A DNA stretch of 64,000 bases from Thiosocius sp963753845 (GTDB taxonomy: Bacteria > Pseudomonadota > Gammaproteobacteria > Chromatiales > Chromatiaceae): NCBI GenBank assembly GCA_963753845.1, contig CAVWEI010000001.1:434001-498000 (forward strand), in the 5' to 3' direction. Made by a program: the position numbers and the translations under genes. A model generated the notes under the pieces. The model was not told where the DNA came from, did no database searches, and saw only the letters and a list, made by a program, of their open reading frames with translations. Position 1 is the stretch's first letter. Every line of letters starts with the position of its first letter. Of the stretch, positions 1-7,855 are shown piece after piece.

Positions 1-2
1 AT

Positions 3-257
3 CCCAAGCACCAAGAGCTCACGGCCAATGCGATCATGGGTGGGGTGAAGGCGTTTTTCGCCAAGGCGCCACCGCCCGGGACGCTGCTGGCCGAGCAGCA
101 GAAGGGCACCACGGAGCATGTCATCGCCAGAGGCGACACCCTGTCCGAGATCGCTGATCGCTACCGGGTCAGCCTGGCGACCTTGAGGCGCGAGAACCAG
201 ATCCGCAGCGACAATCACATCCGGATCGGACAGGTCCTGGTCATTCCAGATACCTGA
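3..257 (+). CDS. N-acetylmuramoyl-L-alanine amidase (AmiB/AmiC type), C-terminal part with LysM domain
   Basis: Only the last 84 codons lie in the window; the gene starts before base 1. The reading frame is open from base 3 to a TGA at 255. The visible part has the end of the amidase domain (PKHQELTANAIMGGVKAFF) and then one LysM repeat (about the last 45 residues, containing GDTLSEIADRYRVS and IRIGQVLVIP). LysM binds peptidoglycan glycan strands. In this family the enzyme cuts the amide bond between MurNAc and the stem peptide during cell separation and acts in the periplasm. Its place directly upstream of mutL matches amiB in many gammaproteobacteria, which supports the call. AmiB and AmiC cannot be told apart from the tail. 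Confidence 0.85.
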   Translation, partial: PKHQELTANAIMGGVKAFFAKAPPPGTLLAEQQKGTTEHVIARGDTLSEIADRYRVSLATLRRENQIRSDNHIRIGQVLVIPDT

Positions 258-282
258 GGCATCGGCTGTCTGGATGGCTTTG

Positions 283-310
283 GCCCGCGCTGGCGCGGGC
301 CTTTCTGCTT
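283..310 (+). terminator. Putative rho-independent terminator after the amidase gene
   Basis: GCCCGCGC (283-290) pairs perfectly with GCGCGGGC (293-300) around a TG loop, and CTTTCTGCTT follows. The T-run is broken, so termination may be partial and leave some read-through into mutL. Confidence 0.55.
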
Positions 311-385
311 GATGGCATCTGGCAAACCGGGCGTTGCCCCAGCAAGAAGTCCCCCTCAGCGGTCGGCAGATGGCAGAATGCGCAT

Positions 386-2182
386 ATGCCCTCGCGTATC
401 CATGCCCTGCCCACCCAGCTCATCAATCAGATCGCCGCCGGCGAGGTGGTCGAACGCCCGGCCTCGGTGGTCAAGGAACTGGTCGAGAACAGTCTGGATG
501 CGGGTTCGGGACGGATCCAGATCGACGTGGAGCAGGGCGGTATCAAGCTGATCCGCATCAGTGACGACGGCTCCGGGATCGAGCGCGACGACCTGTCGCT
601 GGCCCTGTCGCGGCATGCCACCAGCAAGCTCCAGGCACTGGAGGATCTTGAGCGTATCGCCAGCATGGGATTTCGTGGTGAGGCCCTGCCGGCAATCGCC
701 TCGGTCTCGCGGCTGACTCTGGCCTCGCGCGCGGCCGGCGCAGAGCAGGCCTGGCAGCTCGAGGGGGAGGGTGCTGACATCCGGCCGGCCGCGCTGTCGC
801 AGGGCACGGTGGTCAGTGTGCGCGATCTGTTCTTCAACACGCCCGCCAGGCGCAAGTTTCTGCGCAAGGACAAGACCGAGTTCGGCCACCTCGAACAGGT
901 GGTCAAGCGGCTCGCCCTGGTGCGCCACGATGTGACCTTCGTGCTGAACCACAACGGCCGCGAGGTGTTCTGTGCCAGTCGTGCATCCGACCGCGCCAGC
1001 CAGGAACGCCGTCTGTCAGACCTGCTCGGTCCCGCATTTTTGCAGGAGGCCCTGTATTTCGAGCACCAGGCCGCCGGCCTGAGTATCAACGGCTGGGTCG
1101 CGCGCCCGACATTCTCGCGCAGCCAGGGTGATATGCAGCACTTTTACGTCAATCAGCGCATGGTGCGTGACAAGCTGGTGGCCCACGCAGTGCGCCAGGC
1201 CTACCAGGACGTGCTCTACCACGGCCGCCATCCGGCCTACGTTCTTTTTCTTGGACTCTCGCCAGCGCTGGTGGACGTCAATGTTCACCCCACCAAACAC
1301 GAGGTGCGCTTTCGAGAGGGCCGGCTGGTACATGATTTCCTGTTTCGGACCCTGCACCAGGTCCTGGCGGAGCCGGCATCCGACGTGGCGGCGGGGATGC
1401 CCGAGGGATTGAGGCCTGCGATGCCCGCCACCGCCCCACCTCCAACGGTCCCACATCAGGCCAGGATGCCGCTGCAGATCGCCGAGCGGCGCGAGGCCTA
1501 CCGCGCCTCGCGGGAGTGGCAGGCACCACCAGGCGGTCCTGCCGATGCCGGCATTGACCTCGCTGGGGCAGTCGCCGAGAGTGGCGCCGGCGAAAATGAA
1601 CATCCGCTGGGTTTTGCCATTGCGCAGCTGCACGGGGTCTACGTGCTGGCCCAGAACCGGCAGGGACTGGTGCTTGTCGACATGCATGCCGCGCACGAAA
1701 GGATCACCTACGAGGCCTTCAAGCGTGCGAGAGAGGGCGAGGGCATAAAAAGCCAGCCGCTGCTGGTGCCGGTGGGCGTCGCGGTCAGCGCGCGCGAGGC
1801 CGATCTGGTCGAACAGCATGCGGCGTTGTTCGCCGAGCTCGGCATGGAGGTGGACCGCCTTGGCGATCAGAGCCTGGTCGTACGGGCCCTGCCGGCCCTG
1901 CTGAGACATGCTGACGCCGAGCGCCTGCTGCGCGACGTGCTTGCCGACCTGGTGGTGCACGGCAGCAGCCGGCGTATCCTGGAGCAGATCAACGAGGTGC
2001 TGGGGACCATGGCATGCCATGGCTCGGTGCGCGCCAACCGCCGCCTCGGCATCGAGGAGATGAATGCCCTGCTTCGGGACATCGAACGTACCGAACGCAG
2101 CGGTCAGTGCAACCACGGTCGCCCCACCTGGACCCAGCTCGACATGCAGGCGCTGGACAAGTTGTTCCTGCGTGGGCGTTGA
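386..2182 (+). CDS. mutL: DNA mismatch repair protein MutL
   Basis: 598 residues, about normal for a non-enteric MutL. The N-terminal GHKL ATPase motifs are all visible: NSLDAGS, DDGSGIERDDL, GFRGEALPAIASV, and FFNTPARRKFL in the transducer region. A proline/alanine-rich linker (about residues 335-405) leads to the C-terminal dimerisation domain. That domain carries DMHAAHERITYE starting at residue 432, a near match to the DQHA(X)2E(X)4E metal-binding endonuclease motif, plus ACHGSVRANRRL and QCNHGRPTW near the end. This suggests a nicking MutL as in organisms without MutH, so strand discrimination would not depend on Dam/MutH. It lies between the amidase gene and miaA, the usual place. The ribosome binding site is weak, but ATG at 386 gives the expected N-terminus (HALPTQLINQIAAGEVV). 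Confidence 0.98.
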   Translation: MPSRIHALPTQLINQIAAGEVVERPASVVKELVENSLDAGSGRIQIDVEQGGIKLIRISDDGSGIERDDLSLALSRHATSKLQALEDLERIASMGFRGEALPAIASVSRLTLASRAAGAEQAWQLEGEGADIRPAALSQGTVVSVRDLFFNTPARRKFLRKDKTEFGHLEQVVKRLALVRHDVTFVLNHNGREVFCASRASDRASQERRLSDLLGPAFLQEALYFEHQAAGLSINGWVARPTFSRSQGDMQHFYVNQRMVRDKLVAHAVRQAYQDVLYHGRHPAYVLFLGLSPALVDVNVHPTKHEVRFREGRLVHDFLFRTLHQVLAEPASDVAAGMPEGLRPAMPATAPPPTVPHQARMPLQIAERREAYRASREWQAPPGGPADAGIDLAGAVAESGAGENEHPLGFAIAQLHGVYVLAQNRQGLVLVDMHAAHERITYEAFKRAREGEGIKSQPLLVPVGVAVSAREADLVEQHAALFAELGMEVDRLGDQSLVVRALPALLRHADAERLLRDVLADLVVHGSSRRILEQINEVLGTMACHGSVRANRRLGIEEMNALLRDIERTERSGQCNHGRPTWTQLDMQALDKLFLRGR

Positions 2183-2214
2183 TACGAATGGGGTCCCCAT
2201 CTGCTTATGTTTCT

Positions 2215-2352
2215 TAACCACGAAGGACACAAAGGAACTCAAAGGAATTTCGCGGGTTCTCTGATTGAACGCCACAGATCCGGGCAACAACTGGGATCAG
2301 TTGGCGCCACCTTTTTGAGTCCCTTAGTGATCTTTGTGTCCTTCGTGGTGAA
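2215..2352. repeat. MITE-like imperfect inverted repeat between mutL and miaA
   Basis: ACCACGAAGGACACAAAG at 2217-2234 is repeated exactly in inverted form at 2332-2349. The similarity continues inward imperfectly (GAACTCAAAGG against GGGACTCAAAAAGG). The element is about 138 bp with no convincing gene inside. Its base composition differs from the GC-rich flanks. The short frames it creates are translation artefacts of the repeat. No flanking target duplication is obvious. Confidence 0.7.
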
Positions 2353-2366
2353 TGACTTAATTCTGC

Positions 2367-3320
2367 ATGGCATCTGAAATAGAATCTTTGCCGCTGGCCA
2401 TTTTGCTGATGGGCCCCACCGCCTCGGGCAAGACCGACCTGGCGATCGCCCTGCGTGAGCGCCTGCCGGTGGAGCTGGTCAGCGTGGATTCCGCCATGGT
2501 CTACCGCGGTATGGACATAGGTACCGCCAAACCAAGTCAACAGGAACTGGCGCGTGCCCCCCATCGCCTGATCGATATCTGCGATCCGGCCGAGAGCTAC
2601 TCGGCGGCGCGGTTTCGGGAAGATGCGTTGCGCGAGATGGCGGACATCACGGCCGCCGGCCGGATCCCGCTGCTGGTCGGCGGGACCATGTTGTATTTCC
2701 GCGCGCTGCAACACGGCCTCTCGGATCTGCCGCCGGCCGACCCCGGGATCCGCGCGCGCCTCGAAACGGAACTCCAGGTAAGCGGCCTGGACACACTGCA
2801 CGGGCGTCTGGCGCAGGTGGATCCCCTGGCAGCACGGCGAATTCACCCAAATGACCCGCAGCGGACTTTGCGCGCGCTCGAGGTCTACGAGGCGAGCGGG
2901 CGGCCGCTGAGTGAACTGCAGGCGAGGGCCGGTCAGCCGATGCCGTTCCGGGCGGTCAAGCTGGTGCGTGCGCCGGTCTCGCGCGAGGTTCTGCACCGGC
3001 GGATCAACCGGCGGTTCCTGGACATGCTCGAACACGGATTCGTCGATGAGGTGGAACGTCTGGTCGCGCGTGCCGACCTGCATCCTGACCTGCCTTCCAT
3101 GCGCTCGGTGGGATATCGCCAGGTCTGGGCCTGGCTGCGCGGTGAACTCGGTCGCGAGGAGATGGTCCAACGTGGCCAGGCGGCGACGCGCCAGCTGGCG
3201 AAACGCCAGATGACCTGGCTTCGCAGCGAACAGGGCTGCCATTGGCTTGACGAGTCGCGAGACGTAACCGGGCAGGCGCTGACGCTGATCCGCGAAAACC
3301 TGCCAGGAAAGACCCGGTAG
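2367..3320 (+). CDS. miaA: tRNA dimethylallyltransferase MiaA
   Basis: 317 residues, full length. It transfers the dimethylallyl group to N6 of A37 in tRNAs that read UNN codons, in the cytosol. The P-loop GPTASGKTDLA lies near the N-terminus, followed by DSAMVYRGMDIGTAKP (substrate region) and LVGGTMLYFRALQHGLSDLPPAD, all typical of the family. Later conserved parts include RRIHPNDPQRTLRALEVYEASGRPLS and SVGYRQVW. It sits between mutL and hfq as in E. coli. A 138-bp inverted repeat separates it from mutL, so transcription may not be continuous. ATG at 2367 is the only sensible start close to the P-loop. Confidence 0.98.
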   Translation: MASEIESLPLAILLMGPTASGKTDLAIALRERLPVELVSVDSAMVYRGMDIGTAKPSQQELARAPHRLIDICDPAESYSAARFREDALREMADITAAGRIPLLVGGTMLYFRALQHGLSDLPPADPGIRARLETELQVSGLDTLHGRLAQVDPLAARRIHPNDPQRTLRALEVYEASGRPLSELQARAGQPMPFRAVKLVRAPVSREVLHRRINRRFLDMLEHGFVDEVERLVARADLHPDLPSMRSVGYRQVWAWLRGELGREEMVQRGQAATRQLAKRQMTWLRSEQGCHWLDESRDVTGQALTLIRENLPGKTR

Positions 3321-3380
3321 CCGAACTGATCGCCCGTGTCGCGAAATGCGCCTAAAGGTCCGGGAAACATACGGAATTCA

Positions 3381-3410
3381 CATTTTCGAGCAGATTGCCG
3401 TGCTATAGTT
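3381..3410 (+). promoter_or_regulatory. Possible hfq promoter
   Basis: TATAGT (3404-3409) is a good -10 hexamer about 140 bases before the hfq start. The candidate -35 is weak (TTTTCG-like around 3383). hfq often has its own promoters downstream of miaA, so the position is reasonable. The call rests mainly on the -10. Confidence 0.3.
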
Positions 3411-3546
3411 CGGAAGCTATGTTCACGAGCGGATGTTTGGTGCAGTGATGCTGGCCGATTCGGCCTGGGCCGCTGCACAGTCTCTGCGCTCGAGCCGCCG
3501 GGCGGATAGAAAAACAGAATCGAATCAAAATAACAGGGAGACCCCC

Positions 3547-3807
3547 ATGTCGAAGGGACAGAGCCTGCAGGATCCATTTCTGAATGCGTTACGCAAAGAA
3601 CGTGTTCCAGTGTCCATTTTCCTGGTGAACGGAATCAAACTCCAAGGCACCGTCGAGTCGTTCGACCAGTTCGTGGTCCTTTTGAAGAACAGCGTCAGCC
3701 AGATGGTGTACAAGCACGCGATCTCCACCGTGGTACCGGCGAGGAACGTCCGTATCCAGCATGCCCACGGTGAAAGCGAAGGTGACCCGGACCCTGGCAA
3801 CGCCTGA
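3547..3807 (+). CDS. hfq: RNA chaperone Hfq
   Basis: 86 residues. The protein forms the Sm-like hexamer that pairs small RNAs with mRNAs. Sm1 is visible as VPVSIFLVNGIKLQGTVESF and FDQFVVLLKN. Sm2 has the Hfq-specific YKHAIST signature. The start MSKGQSLQDPFLN matches Hfq proteins exactly and is preceded by GGGAGACCCCC. The longer upstream frame from 3433 is not needed. The C-terminal tail is short and acidic (GESEGDPDPGNA). It lies between miaA and hflX, the canonical position. Confidence 0.99.
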   Translation: MSKGQSLQDPFLNALRKERVPVSIFLVNGIKLQGTVESFDQFVVLLKNSVSQMVYKHAISTVVPARNVRIQHAHGESEGDPDPGNA

Positions 3808-3832
3808 TCGCCACTGCCCCGGTGTAGAGACG

Positions 3833-3864
3833 ACCCCACGGGCACCCCGTGGGGTTGTTCTTTT
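3833..3864 (+). terminator. Rho-independent terminator after hfq
   Basis: ACCCCACGGG (3833-3842) pairs with CCCGTGGGGT (3846-3855) around a CAC loop, then TGTTCTTTT follows. The stem is ten perfect base pairs. It should separate hfq from hflX. Confidence 0.75.
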
Positions 3865-4001
3865 GCGTGCGGCTTTTTCCTTTGATCAGAATTTCGTCTT
3901 TTGCGGTTTCAGTACCGGCAGCCTCCGGTGCGCGGTTCGCCGACAGGGAACCCCTGGTCCCCGGGGGGCGCCCCTTGCCACCCCGAGCGCAGGTTTCGTT
4001 G

Positions 4002-5312
4002 ATGTTTGAACGCCCCCAAAGTGGTGAAAAGGCAGTCCTGGTACACCTCGGACTGCATGGCTCGCCGGATCCCGACGAGTTACAGGAATTCAGCGAACTG
4101 GCGCGCTCGGCAGGCGCCGACCCGCTGGCCCTGATCACCGCGCAACGCAAGGCGCCCGACACCAGGCTTTATATCGGCAGCGGCAAGGCGGAAGAGGTGC
4201 GCGATCAAGTCCAACTGCACGGCGCCGAGTTGGTCATATTCGACAACGCGCTGTCACCGAGCCAGGAGCGCAACCTCGAGCAGCTGTTGCAATGCCGTGT
4301 GCTGGACCGGACCGGCCTGATACTCGATATCTTCGCCCAGCGGGCCCGCTCGCACGAAGGCAAGCTGCAGGTCGAGCTTGCTCAGCTGCGCCATCTCTCC
4401 ACCCGCCTGGTGCGCGGCTGGACTCACCTGGAACGGCAGAAGGGTGGTATCGGTCTGCGGGGCCCGGGTGAAACTCAGCTCGAGACTGACCGCCGCCTGC
4501 TCAATGTGCGTATCGATCAGATCGGGCGTCGCCTGGCGCGCGTCGACAGCCAGCGCGAGCAGGGCCGGCGCTCGCGTCGTCGCAACGAGATTCCGACCGT
4601 GTCGCTGGTCGGCTATACCAACGCCGGCAAGTCGACCCTGTTCAACCGCCTCACCGAGGCGGGTGTTTACGCCGAGGACAAGCTGTTTGCGACGCTCGAT
4701 CCGACACTGCGCCGGGTCGGCCTGAACGACGAAAGTAGCCTGATCCTGGCCGATACCGTGGGGTTCGTGTCGCGCCTGCCGCATGAACTGGTCGCCGCCT
4801 TCAAGTCGACCCTGCAGGAGACGGTGGAGGCCGATCTTCTCTTGCACGTGATCGATGCGCACAGTCATCAGAGGGCCGGCCAGGTGGCCGAGGTTGAGGA
4901 CGTGCTGGCACAAATCGGCGCTCAGGGCGTGCCCCGTATCGAGGTCTACAACAAGACCGACCTGATGCCGGATGCCGCCCCACGGGTGGAGTATGACGAA
5001 CAGGGCGTGCCGACGCGCGTGTGGCTGTCCGCGGCGACCGGCGACGGGATCGACGGACTGCTCGGCGCTTTGACCCAATGGTTCCACAGCGACGTCGTGA
5101 GCGGGCATGTGACGCTCGGCCCGGCGGAGGGGCGGTTGCGAGCCAGGCTGTTCGAAAAGGGAGCGATCGTTCATGAAAACCACGCCAAGGACGGGGGTTG
5201 GGAACTGGACGTCGAGTTGAGGCGTCAGGACTATGAGCGCCTGAGAAAGCACGAACCGCGGCTGGCGGAGCAATGGGCCGACGCTTCGATGGCGGCGTCG
5301 AAGACCGGATAA
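4002..5312 (+). CDS. hflX: Ribosome-associated GTPase HflX
   Basis: 436 residues from the ATG at 4002 (MFERPQSGEKAVLVHLGL), which is the family's usual N-terminus; the frame is open back to 3849. HflX splits 70S and 100S ribosomes, for example after heat stress. The N-terminal HflX domain contains TRLYIGSGKAEEVRDQV and the glycine-rich GGIGLRGPGETQLETDRR. The G domain shows G1 GYTNAGKSTLFNRLT, G3 DTVGFVSRLPHELV and G4 NKTD. The C-terminal subdomain is present. It is followed by hflKC, and a terminator after hfq suggests it is transcribed separately from hfq. Confidence 0.97.
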   Translation: MFERPQSGEKAVLVHLGLHGSPDPDELQEFSELARSAGADPLALITAQRKAPDTRLYIGSGKAEEVRDQVQLHGAELVIFDNALSPSQERNLEQLLQCRVLDRTGLILDIFAQRARSHEGKLQVELAQLRHLSTRLVRGWTHLERQKGGIGLRGPGETQLETDRRLLNVRIDQIGRRLARVDSQREQGRRSRRRNEIPTVSLVGYTNAGKSTLFNRLTEAGVYAEDKLFATLDPTLRRVGLNDESSLILADTVGFVSRLPHELVAAFKSTLQETVEADLLLHVIDAHSHQRAGQVAEVEDVLAQIGAQGVPRIEVYNKTDLMPDAAPRVEYDEQGVPTRVWLSAATGDGIDGLLGALTQWFHSDVVSGHVTLGPAEGRLRARLFEKGAIVHENHAKDGGWELDVELRRQDYERLRKHEPRLAEQWADASMAASKTG

Positions 5313-5408
5313 ACCCCGGGAATGCCCTTTCGGGCGTCTGAGTTGATAGAATCGCCGCCAGCAAATACCTTCGGGTCCAAATCAATGAGTAGTGCACGGG
5401 AGTAAGGC

Positions 5409-6584
5409 ATGGCCTGGAACGAGCCGGGTGGCGGTAATCGCGACCCCTGGAACAACAAGGGTGGTGACAAAGGTCCGCCGGATCTTGACGAAGTAGTCCG
5501 CAAGCTGCAGGAAAAGATGGGCGGCCTGTTCGGCGGCAAACGCCGTGGCGGTGGCGGCGGTGACGACGGAGATACCGGAGGCAGCACCGGCGGTGGCGCC
5601 AGCCGCAAAGGTATTGGCGTGATCATCGCCCTGGTGGTGGTTGCGGTGCTGGGTATGGAGGCCTTTTACATCATCCAGCCGGCCGAGCGCGGCGTCGTCA
5701 CACGCTTTGGTGCCTACCACATCGTGACCGCACCGGGGCCGCATCTGAAACTGCCGTTCATCGATGCAGTCGATGTGGTCAACGTCGACCAGGTCAACAA
5801 GTTTCAGCACCGTGCGCAGATGTTGACCAAGGACGAAAACATCGTCGATATCACCCTGGAGGTGCAGTTCCGCATACAGGACGCCGCCGACTTCCTGTTC
5901 CAGGACGCCGATCCGGGTGGCACCATCCATGGCGCCATGGAGTCCAGCCTGCGTGAGGTGGTCGGCAAGAGCCGCCTTGACGACATCATCACCGAGAACC
6001 GCAGCGCAATCGCAGTGGCGGCGCAACAGGGTACCCAGCAGTTGCTGGACCTTTATCGCACGGGGTTGATCATCACCAATGTCAACATCCAGCGTGCCGA
6101 GGCGCCAGAGCAGGTGGCCGAGGCATTCGCGGATGCGATCCGCGCACGTGAGGATAAGGAACGCCTGCAGAACCAGGCCGAAACCTACGCCAACGACGTC
6201 GTCCCGAGGGCGCGTGGTGAGGCCGCACGCCTGGTCGAGGATGCCAAGGGCTACAAGGCGCGGGTGATTGCGGAGGCCGATGGTGAGTCACAACGCTTCC
6301 TGGCCCTGTTGCGCGAGTATGAGAAGGCGCCGAAGGTCACGCGTGAACGCCTCTACCTGGAGACCATGCAGGACGTACTCAGAAACACCGGAAAAGTGTT
6401 GCTGGACGTGAAGGAGGGCAGCAACCTGACCTACCTTCCGCTGGATCGCATGATCCAGCCGGGTAATCGGGCAGAGGAATTCAAGGCACCCGATTCTCCG
6501 CGTATCGCCCTGCCGCCGACAGGTGACCAACGCGGCTCGCTCAACGATCGTCGCGGCACTGACCGCTCACGGAGGGAACGCTGA
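5409..6584 (+). CDS. hflK: FtsH protease regulator HflK (SPFH/band 7)
   Basis: 391 residues. The N-terminus is Gly/Asp-rich and cytosolic (residues 1-70, with GGGGGDDGD). One membrane helix follows (IGVIIALVVVAVLGMEAFYI, about residues 71-92), then the SPFH domain beginning IIQPAERGVVTRFG and a long helical part (EDKERLQNQAETYANDVVPRA). In the family, HflK and HflC form a large membrane cage around FtsH and modulate its proteolysis. A GGGAG ribosome binding site precedes the ATG at 5409. The stop codon overlaps the hflC start (TGATG at 6582-6586), which implies translational coupling. Confidence 0.97.
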   Translation: MAWNEPGGGNRDPWNNKGGDKGPPDLDEVVRKLQEKMGGLFGGKRRGGGGGDDGDTGGSTGGGASRKGIGVIIALVVVAVLGMEAFYIIQPAERGVVTRFGAYHIVTAPGPHLKLPFIDAVDVVNVDQVNKFQHRAQMLTKDENIVDITLEVQFRIQDAADFLFQDADPGGTIHGAMESSLREVVGKSRLDDIITENRSAIAVAAQQGTQQLLDLYRTGLIITNVNIQRAEAPEQVAEAFADAIRAREDKERLQNQAETYANDVVPRARGEAARLVEDAKGYKARVIAEADGESQRFLALLREYEKAPKVTRERLYLETMQDVLRNTGKVLLDVKEGSNLTYLPLDRMIQPGNRAEEFKAPDSPRIALPPTGDQRGSLNDRRGTDRSRRER

Positions 6585-7453
6585 TGAATACCGGAAAAGG
6601 CATGTTGGCCCTGATCCTTATCGCTGTGCTGGTATTTGTCGGCAGTGCTTCGATGTTCGTGGTGAAGGAAGCGCAACTGGCCCTGTTGTTGCGACTGGGT
6701 GAAATCGTCGACGCCGATTTCAAACCGGGACTGCATTTCAAGATCCCGGTCATCCAGGACGTGGTCAAGTTCGACAAACGTATCCAGGGTCTGGATTCCG
6801 ACTCCGAACGTTTTCTCACGGTCGAGAAGAAGTTCGTGGTGGTGAACTCTTTCGTGAAATGGCGTATTTCGGATGTGGCCCAGTTCTACCGTTCGACGCG
6901 AGGTAACTCCGATGCGGCCTCACGGCTGCTGTCGGCACGGATCAATGCCGCCCTGCGTGACGAGTTCGGTAAGCGCACCGTGCAGGAGGTGGTGTCCGGG
7001 GAGCGCGCGGAGATCATGGCGACTCTCGCCAGGAACGCGAATGAGCAGGCGGCGGACCTGGGTGTCGAGATCGTCGACGTACGTATCAAGCAGATCGATT
7101 TTGCCGAAGACATCAGCGAGAACATCTACGAGCGCATGCGCACCGAGCGTCATCGCGTGGCTGCAGAGCTGCGTGCCCAGGGTGCCGAGGCGGCGGAAAG
7201 GATCCAGGCGGATGCGGATCGTCAGCGTATCGAGATCGTAGCCGACGCCTACCGCCAGGCGGAACTGTCGCGCGGTGAGGGTGATGCCGGTGCGGCCGAG
7301 ACCTATGCCAAGGCATTCAATCAGAATGCCGACTTCTACAGCTTCTGGCGCAGTCTGACGGCCTACCGCGACGTCTTCTCCGACGGCGGTAGCATGATGG
7401 TCCTGGATCCGGACTCGCAGTTCTTCCGCTACTTCAAGGCCGAAGGCGAATAG
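6584..7453 (+). CDS. hflC: FtsH protease regulator HflC (SPFH/band 7)
   Basis: 289 residues, full length. An N-terminal membrane anchor (LALILIAVLVFVGSASMFVV) is followed by the SPFH domain (VKEAQLALLLRLGEIVDADFKPGLHFKIP) and the coiled-coil part (RTERHRVAAELRAQGAEAAER). It is the partner of HflK in the FtsH-regulating complex. The start overlaps the hflK stop. A strong terminator follows 35 bases after the stop. Confidence 0.97.
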   Translation: MNTGKGMLALILIAVLVFVGSASMFVVKEAQLALLLRLGEIVDADFKPGLHFKIPVIQDVVKFDKRIQGLDSDSERFLTVEKKFVVVNSFVKWRISDVAQFYRSTRGNSDAASRLLSARINAALRDEFGKRTVQEVVSGERAEIMATLARNANEQAADLGVEIVDVRIKQIDFAEDISENIYERMRTERHRVAAELRAQGAEAAERIQADADRQRIEIVADAYRQAELSRGEGDAGAAETYAKAFNQNADFYSFWRSLTAYRDVFSDGGSMMVLDPDSQFFRYFKAEGE

Positions 7454-7487
7454 GCGCGAGAGGCTCTGATCCCCATCGCGCAGGACG

Positions 7488-7518
7488 GGCCGGGGTGTGG
7501 ACACCCCGGCCTTTTTGT
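7488..7518 (+). terminator. Rho-independent terminator after hflC
   Basis: GCCGGGGTGT (7489-7498) and ACACCCCGGC (7501-7510) form a perfect ten-pair stem with a GG loop, followed by CTTTTTGTTT. Confidence 0.85.
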
Positions 7519-7530
7519 TTGAGGGATAAA

Positions 7531-7617
7531 ATGGACAACTTGGTGCCGATCTGGGAAAATTTCGCCAGTTCGGTGACACGGCTCGTTCTGGCCGTCACCG
7601 GTGGTCGAACCGAGTAA
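7531..7617 (+). CDS. Possible 28-residue small protein between two terminators
   Basis: ATG at 7531 is preceded by GAGGGATAAA, a good ribosome binding site, and runs 28 codons to TAA at 7615. The peptide begins MDNLVPIWENFASSV and ends VLAVTGGRTE. It has an amphipathic middle and no recognised family. It lies directly after the hflC terminator and just before a second terminator. It could be a real small protein, a leader peptide, or chance. Confidence 0.3.
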   Translation: MDNLVPIWENFASSVTRLVLAVTGGRTE

Positions 7618-7618
7618 G

Positions 7619-7646
7619 GCCGGGTATCCCCCGGCTTTTTTTTGGA
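7619..7646 (+). terminator. Second short terminator before the DUF2065 gene
   Basis: GCCGGG (about 7620-7625) pairs with the CCCGGC part of CCCCCGGC after a short loop, and a run of eight to nine T follows. The T-run runs into the 5' region of the next gene, so it may act as an attenuator for DUF2065/hisZ. Confidence 0.6.
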
Positions 7647-7653
7647 CAAAGCG

Positions 7654-7839
7654 ATGTGGCAGGATCTTTTGGCCGCGCTGGCGTTGATGCTGGTGATCGA
7701 GGGCATCCTGCCTTTTGCCAGCCCGGGCGGTTTCCGCAACATGATGCGAATGGTCGGCGAGATGGATGACAGGGCGCTGCGCAACGGTGGCCTGTTCACC
7801 ATGCTGGCGGGCCTGCTGCTGTTATATCTGGTGCGGTAG
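7654..7839 (+). CDS. DUF2065 (YjeT family) small membrane protein
   Basis: 61 residues from the ATG at 7654 (MWQDLLAALALMLVIEGILPF); a TTG four codons upstream is an alternative. Two hydrophobic helices flank a short loop containing PGGFRNMMRMVGEM, the family pattern. The function is unknown. The gene lies after hflKC in E. coli (yjeT) and in many relatives, and the same order is kept here. It ends 16 bases before hisZ. Confidence 0.9.
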   Translation: MWQDLLAALALMLVIEGILPFASPGGFRNMMRMVGEMDDRALRNGGLFTMLAGLLLLYLVR

Positions 7840-7855
7840 GGCCTCTGAGCAAGCG

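Noticed and set aside
2214..2354. Short frames inside the inverted repeat (FLTTKDTKELKG, FLCVLRG)
   Set aside because: They come from translating the repeat arms; such strings recur in many genomes as false proteins.
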